A DNA stretch of 64,000 nucleotides from an uncultured Christensenellaceae bacterium (lineage in GTDB: Bacteria > Bacillota > Clostridia > Christensenellales > Aristaeellaceae). This document shows positions 59,724-64,000 of the stretch, in pieces. The notes below the pieces were generated by a model. The model worked only from the letters and a program-made list of their open reading frames with translations. It was not told where the DNA came from and did not search any database. Made by a program: the position numbers and the translations under genes. Every line of letters starts with the position of its first letter. Within the stretch, counting starts at the first letter, position 1. The DNA is taken from NCBI GenBank assembly GCA_905234985.1, contig CAJOJQ010000007.1, positions 1 to 64,000 of the forward strand, read 5' to 3'.

Positions 59724-61667
59724 ATGAAAAAGACCCTGTCTCTGGTTTTGGCGATGGCGCTGCTGCTCAGCTGCGTGAGCTTCGCCATGGCCGACGAAGC
59801 GCCCGACACCTATTCGATGATCGACGCTTTCAACATCACCACCCTGGACTATGTGTACAACAACAAGTCCGCGAACGGTGACTATCTGAGCAACTTCATC
59901 GAGGGCCTGCTCACCCAGGACCCCCACGGCAAGCTGATTCCCGGCATGGCCAAGGAATGGAGCTGCAACGAAGACGGTTCCGAATGGACCTTCATCATCC
60001 GCGACGACGCGGTGTGGAGCACCAACGAAGGCGAAGAATACGACGTCGTGAAGGCTGAAGACTTCGTCACCGGCATGCAGCACGCTGTGGCCACCCAGTC
60101 CGAAACCCTGTCTCTGGTGCAGGATCTGATCGTGGGCCTGAAGGCTTACATCGACGGCACCGGCACCTGGGACGACGTGGGCATCAAGGCCGACGGCAAC
60201 ACCCTGACCTACACCCTGACCCAGGGCTGCGGCTATTTCGACGGCATGACCACCTATTCCATCCTGTGGCCCATCAACGCCGAATTCCTGGAATCCAAGG
60301 GCGCTGATTTCGGCGCTGCGGAAGCTTCCAGCATCCTGTACAACGGCTGCTACATCCTCATCTCCCTGGTTTCCGCTCAGGAAGTGCGCTTTGACGCCAA
60401 CCCCAACTACTACGACAAGGACAACGTGTTCGTTAAGCACGTGGTCGTGTCCTACACCGACGGCAGCGACCCCGCCCAGAACTACAACATGTTCGTCAAC
60501 GGCGAAGTGACCTCCGCCGGCATCAACGGCAGCCTGCCCGACGTGGTTGCGGACGCCAACGAGCGCTATGCTGAAAACCAGTACAAGAGCATGACCACCG
60601 CCACCTCCTACTGGGGCGCTTTCAACTTCGACCGTCAGTCCTACGCCCTGTTCAACGATCCTTCCGTGATCACCACGAACAAGACCGACGCCCAGAAGGC
60701 TGACTCCAAGGCCGCCATCCTGAACAAGTACTTCCGCCTGGCCGTGTTTGCCGCTTACTCCACCAAGGCCACCCAGGCCAAGAGCAAGGGCGAAGACCGC
60801 GCCCTGGACGCCGCCCGCAACACCCTGGTTCCCTACACCTTCGCCACCACCTCCGACGGCCGCAGCTATGGCTCCATCCTGACCAAGTATGTGGAAGAAC
60901 TGGAACCCGCTTTCGCCGGCATCAACCTGAACGACGGTCAGGACGCCTGGTACAATCCCGAGCGCGCTCAGTATTTCGCCGCCAAGGCTAAGGAAGAACT
61001 GGGCGACACCATCTCCTCTTGGCCCATCATCCTGGACTACCCCGTTGACTCCGCCAGCGAAGTGAGAAAGAATATTGCTCTGGCTATGAAGGATTCCATC
61101 GAGAGCGCTATCGGCGATTACGTGCAGATCAACATGGTGATGTTCGACAACCGCACCGCTCAGCTGAACGCCTTCTACTTCGTTTCCACCGGTGAACAGA
61201 ACTCCATCGACGTCGCTTTCGACGCCGGCTGGGGCCCCGACTACGGCGATCCCAAGACCTACATCTACTGCTTCAACGCTGAAAACGGCGACATGCTGAA
61301 CTACTCCGGCCTGAACCTGGCCAGCGAAATCGAGAGCGAATCCGGTAAGGCTGCCAAGGAAGCCATCGGCCTGTATGAAATCGAAGAAGTCATGAACCAG
61401 GCTGACAAGGCTGTGGGCGACGAGCGCATCGAGCTGTACGCCAAGTGCGAAGCCATGCTGCTGACCTACGGCATCCTGCGCCCCTACTCCACCAGCGGCG
61501 CCAACCTGATCGTGAGCAAGGTCGTGCCCTTCTCCGCCGGTTACGGTCTGTATGGTCAGGCCTCCTACAACGCCGTTCCCTACTTCAAGTACATGAAGCT
61601 GCAGAACGAAGTTGTGACCACCGAACAGTACGAAGCCGCCAAGGCCGCCTGGCTGGCTGGCGAGTAA
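59724..61667 (+). CDS. Oligopeptide ABC transporter substrate-binding protein
   Basis: A 647-residue exported family 5 binding protein. The start MKKTLSLVLAMALLLSC lies six bases after GGAGGT. The signal region contains a lipobox-like LLSC (Cys19) and also a signal peptidase I-like AMA site, so it may or may not be lipid-anchored. The family pattern is clear: NFIEGLLTQDPHGKLIPGMA, WTFIIRDDAVWSTNEGEEYD, ADDF-like KAEDFVTGMQHA and DAGWGPDYGDPKTY. It binds peptides or related ligands outside the cell. Codon use is strongly optimised (mostly C-ending), which suggests very high expression. Confidence 0.93.
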   Translation: MKKTLSLVLAMALLLSCVSFAMADEAPDTYSMIDAFNITTLDYVYNNKSANGDYLSNFIEGLLTQDPHGKLIPGMAKEWSCNEDGSEWTFIIRDDAVWSTNEGEEYDVVKAEDFVTGMQHAVATQSETLSLVQDLIVGLKAYIDGTGTWDDVGIKADGNTLTYTLTQGCGYFDGMTTYSILWPINAEFLESKGADFGAAEASSILYNGCYILISLVSAQEVRFDANPNYYDKDNVFVKHVVVSYTDGSDPAQNYNMFVNGEVTSAGINGSLPDVVADANERYAENQYKSMTTATSYWGAFNFDRQSYALFNDPSVITTNKTDAQKADSKAAILNKYFRLAVFAAYSTKATQAKSKGEDRALDAARNTLVPYTFATTSDGRSYGSILTKYVEELEPAFAGINLNDGQDAWYNPERAQYFAAKAKEELGDTISSWPIILDYPVDSASEVRKNIALAMKDSIESAIGDYVQINMVMFDNRTAQLNAFYFVSTGEQNSIDVAFDAGWGPDYGDPKTYIYCFNAENGDMLNYSGLNLASEIESESGKAAKEAIGLYEIEEVMNQADKAVGDERIELYAKCEAMLLTYGILRPYSTSGANLIVSKVVPFSAGYGLYGQASYNAVPYFKYMKLQNEVVTTEQYEAAKAAWLAGE

Positions 61668-61710
61668 TCGCTGCTCGGACAATCAAACAACCCAAGTAAT
61701 TTAATTCAAA

Positions 61711-61746
61711 GGCGAAAGCCGGAAGAGTATTCTCCCGGCTTTCGCC
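61711..61746 (+). promoter_or_regulatory. Intercistronic hairpin between binding protein and permease
   Basis: A perfect twelve-pair stem (GGCGAAAGCCGG/CCGGCTTTCGCC) with a 12-base loop and no T tract. It is probably an mRNA-stabilising or attenuating structure that keeps the binding protein in excess of the permease. Confidence 0.7.
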
Positions 61747-61771
61747 TTACCCAGAGGAAGGTTCGCTGCAT

Positions 61772-63271
61772 ATGAAAAAAGGGTATGTCCTAACACGCCT
61801 CCTTCGCTCCGTGATTTCCATACTGCTGATCATGTTTGTCGTATTCGTCCTGGTCTTTACCATGGTGCCCAGGGAGAATATCTTTTTTGAGGACGGCACG
61901 TATACGAAGCTGAGCGGGAAACCGGACGAAAAGACAGATTACGTCTATAACACATGGAAGAAGCTCGGTTACCTTGATTACGTCAAGATCAACGATTACT
62001 GCCTGACGCTTTACGAGGCGGGCAGCCCCGAAATGCAGACCGCGCTGAATCCTGATTCTCCGGAAACGGCTGATTTTGTGGCGCTTTATCAGTCCAAAGG
62101 CTACACCGTTGATTACTACAAGGTCAGCGGCCGTGCTTTCGCGTATAAGGATCTCCCCATCATTCAGCGGCTGTGGAACTGGTTCAGCAACCTTGTGCGC
62201 ATCGACACAATCTACAGCGTACAGGATTCCAACAACCCCGATCTGGAACGGAAAGTTTATTTCGGCCGGACGCCCACCGGCGGCCTGGCGCTGATCGGCA
62301 GCGGCACGTATCATAAGTACCTCGTCTATACCGATTCTCATTTCCCCTTCATTCATCAGAATTTCATCACCCTGAACATGGGCGAAAGCTACCCCACCTA
62401 TCAGGGCCTGGAAGCGCTGAGCGTCATGTTCTCCTCCCAGGGAACGGAAGTCAAGCGGGACGTGACCTTTGAAACGGGGGAAACCGGTTCCTCCGCCATC
62501 AATTTCGGTTCCCTGACCTATAAAGAAAAGCTGGATCGTCTGGACAAGAAAAAATTCGTGGATCACTACGCCAACTATACCACCTTCAAGGATCAGTCCT
62601 CAATGGTTGGCACCTCCTTTACCATGGGTATTTTCGCGCTGCTTCTTGCTTACGGCATCGGCCTGCCGGTTGGCGTGGCCATGGCCCGGAACAAGGACGG
62701 CCTGATCGATAAACTGGGCATGCTGTTCATTATCTTCATCACCTCCGTGCCCTCTCTGGCTTATATCTACATCTTCCGCTACCTGGGCACCACCCTGTTC
62801 GGCCTGCCCAACGTATTCACCACCTTCGGCCCCTCCGATATCCGCAGTTGGATCCTGCCCATCATCTCCCTGTCCATGCCCTCCATTTCCTCCCTGATGC
62901 TGTGGATCCGTCGGTATGTGGTGGATCAGATGAATTCCGATTACGTGAAATTTGCCAAGGCCAAGGGCCTGAACCGGAAGGAAATCTTCCGCTGGCACAT
63001 CTTCAAGAACGCCAGCATCCCCATCGTGCACGGCATCCCCAGTTCCCTGGCAGGATGCATCACCGGCGCTATCATTACCGAGGCGATCTACTCCGTGGGC
63101 GGCATGGGCAAGATGCTGCCCAACGCCATCAACCAGTACAACAACGTGATGATCATTGCCCTGACCTTCATGTTCTCCTCCATCTCCGTGCTGTCTGTGC
63201 TGCTTGGCGACATCATCATTACCAAAGTGGATCCCCGTATATCTTTGACGGACAAGGCAGGTAGATCATGA
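61772..63271 (+). CDS. Oligopeptide ABC transporter permease (OppB/DppB type) with large ectodomain
   Basis: A 499-residue membrane protein; usual length is about 310. The first helix is residues 10-35 (SVISILLIMFVVFVLVFTM, followed by VPREN). A long extracytoplasmic stretch of about 230 residues follows (residues 36-270). The remaining permease has five helices with the EAA loop motif around DYVKFAKAKGLNRKEIFRWH. It imports peptides with the binding protein and the downstream permease. The ectodomain has no recognisable domain. The start follows AGAGGAAGG. The gene overlaps the next by four bases (ATGA). Confidence 0.9.
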   Translation: MKKGYVLTRLLRSVISILLIMFVVFVLVFTMVPRENIFFEDGTYTKLSGKPDEKTDYVYNTWKKLGYLDYVKINDYCLTLYEAGSPEMQTALNPDSPETADFVALYQSKGYTVDYYKVSGRAFAYKDLPIIQRLWNWFSNLVRIDTIYSVQDSNNPDLERKVYFGRTPTGGLALIGSGTYHKYLVYTDSHFPFIHQNFITLNMGESYPTYQGLEALSVMFSSQGTEVKRDVTFETGETGSSAINFGSLTYKEKLDRLDKKKFVDHYANYTTFKDQSSMVGTSFTMGIFALLLAYGIGLPVGVAMARNKDGLIDKLGMLFIIFITSVPSLAYIYIFRYLGTTLFGLPNVFTTFGPSDIRSWILPIISLSMPSISSLMLWIRRYVVDQMNSDYVKFAKAKGLNRKEIFRWHIFKNASIPIVHGIPSSLAGCITGAIITEAIYSVGGMGKMLPNAINQYNNVMIIALTFMFSSISVLSVLLGDIIITKVDPRISLTDKAGRS

Positions 63272-64000
63272 TGGAAATACAAGAAGAAAACCTGTTTGAG
63301 TTTGCGGAATTCGACGAAAAAGAATCGGAGCATATCGCCGCCCCGCGCTATTCCTACTGGAAATCCGTGTGGCGCACCTTTATCCGCAGCAAGGTGACGG
63401 TCGCGCTGACCATCTTCCTGATCGTACTGATCAGCTTTGCGCTGATTCAACCGCTCTATTCGGGGTATGATCCTTTGATCGCCCCAAACATCAATAAAGC
63501 GGAAAATCAATATCTCCCCCCCAGCTCGGAGCATATCTTCGGCACCGACAACATCGGCAACGAGGTGTGGGACGTGGTGTGGGCCGGCGCCCGGAACTCC
63601 ATCATCGTCAGCTTCGTCAGCACGGCCATCATCATGGTGCTGGGCATCCTGGTGGGGGCGCTGTGGGGCTTCAGCAAAAAGATGGACAAGTGGATGATCG
63701 AGGTCTACAACGTGGTCGCCAACGTGCCCTATCTGCTGCTGGCCATGATCCTGTCCTACGTGCTGGGCGCGGGCCTTGGCCCCCTCATCTTCGTGATGAC
63801 CTGCATCGACTGGATCTATGTGGCGTACTTCATCCGCACCCAGGTCATGATCATCCGCGACCGGGAATACAACCTGGCCAGCAAGTGCCTGGGCACGAGG
63901 ACCTTCACCATGATCCAGAAGAACATTCTGCCCTATCTGGTGTCCGTCATCGTGACGTATATATCCCGCGAGATCCCCGCCCTGATTTCCTACGAAGTGT
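63268..64000 (+). CDS. Oligopeptide ABC transporter permease (OppC/DppC type), 3' partial
   Basis: The frame runs from the ATG overlapping the upstream stop to the end of the window (244 codons). A cytoplasmic N-terminal tail is followed by a first helix (VTVALTIFLIVLISFALIQP), the OppC_N motif APNIN and HIFGTDNIGNEVWDVV, and helices with SIIVSFVSTAIIMVLGILVGALWG. The EAA loop begins EYNLASKCLGTRTFTMIQKN. A second ATG directly after the first is also possible. The ATPase genes are expected downstream outside the window. Confidence 0.93.
   Translation, partial: MMEIQEENLFEFAEFDEKESEHIAAPRYSYWKSVWRTFIRSKVTVALTIFLIVLISFALIQPLYSGYDPLIAPNINKAENQYLPPSSEHIFGTDNIGNEVWDVVWAGARNSIIVSFVSTAIIMVLGILVGALWGFSKKMDKWMIEVYNVVANVPYLLLAMILSYVLGAGLGPLIFVMTCIDWIYVAYFIRTQVMIIRDREYNLASKCLGTRTFTMIQKNILPYLVSVIVTYISREIPALISYEV

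Noticed and set aside
59703-61682. A 659-codon minus-strand frame
   Set aside because: It is a shadow of the strongly codon-biased binding-protein gene and has low-complexity Val/Gly composition.

Overview
The window looks like chromosomal DNA of a GC-rich, strictly anaerobic, Gram-positive member of the Clostridia, probably an uncultivated gut or rumen lineage. Supporting signs are the strong AGGAGG-type ribosome binding sites, a reverse rubrerythrin, a class 3 fructose-1,6-bisphosphatase, LuxS, a firmicute division gene set (mraZ, SepF, DivIVA, YggT) and a MurE with the meso-diaminopimelate signature DNPR. The exact family is inference.

Region by region. 1-2600: 3' part of a hybrid histidine kinase overlapping a sugar-type binding lipoprotein gene. 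2600-3950: decayed mobile element (TnpW-like gene plus a deleted, frameshifted serine recombinase). 3950-9220: aldo/keto reductase, a secreted SH3-like protein, a P-loop protein, threonine synthase, an rRNA/tRNA 2'-O-methyltransferase and reverse rubrerythrin. 9220-9890: a DUF4160/DUF2442 pair sandwiched between two 3' ends of rubrerythrin. 11000-14200: a LoaP/NusG-like antiterminator, an intrinsic terminator, then rmlD, rmlC and a nucleotidyltransferase. 14220-16770: divergent luxS and fbp. 17050-21610: a transglutaminase-like exported protein, a GspF/PilC platform protein, four pilin-like proteins and a PilT ATPase. 21670-22230: a BrnT/BrnA toxin-antitoxin pair with a consensus promoter and a palindromic operator. 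22280-28490: Na/Pi symporter, lipase-like protein and GH38 alpha-mannosidase.

29100-43410 (minus strand) is the division and cell-wall (dcw) cluster in the order mraZ, ftsL, pbp, murE, mraY, murD, ftsW, murA, ftsQ, ftsA, ftsZ. rsmH, murF, murG and murB are missing. Palindromic elements with 7-bp-periodic arms lie at the three junctions where murF, murG and murB would be expected, and a small double-glycine-leader peptide gene lies between murD and ftsW. 43890-59410 is further minus-strand housekeeping: phosphoesterase, zinc-ribbon protein, acetyltransferase, TatD, the DivIVA-YggT-SepF-YggS-HlyD group, Rel, RecJ (with an in-frame palindromic insertion) and a divergent SecD; a CAP-domain protein lies on the plus strand. 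59720-64000: an oligopeptide-type ABC importer (binding protein, permease with a large ectodomain, start of the second permease).

The most unusual content is the set of non-coding or peptide-coding insertions: seven heptad-armed palindromes in two sequence families, each just downstream of a minus-strand gene or its terminator; a MITE-like nested-hairpin island; a perfect 21-bp palindrome inside recJ; and the leader-peptide gene in the dcw cluster. All assignments come from reading the sequence; no database search was possible.
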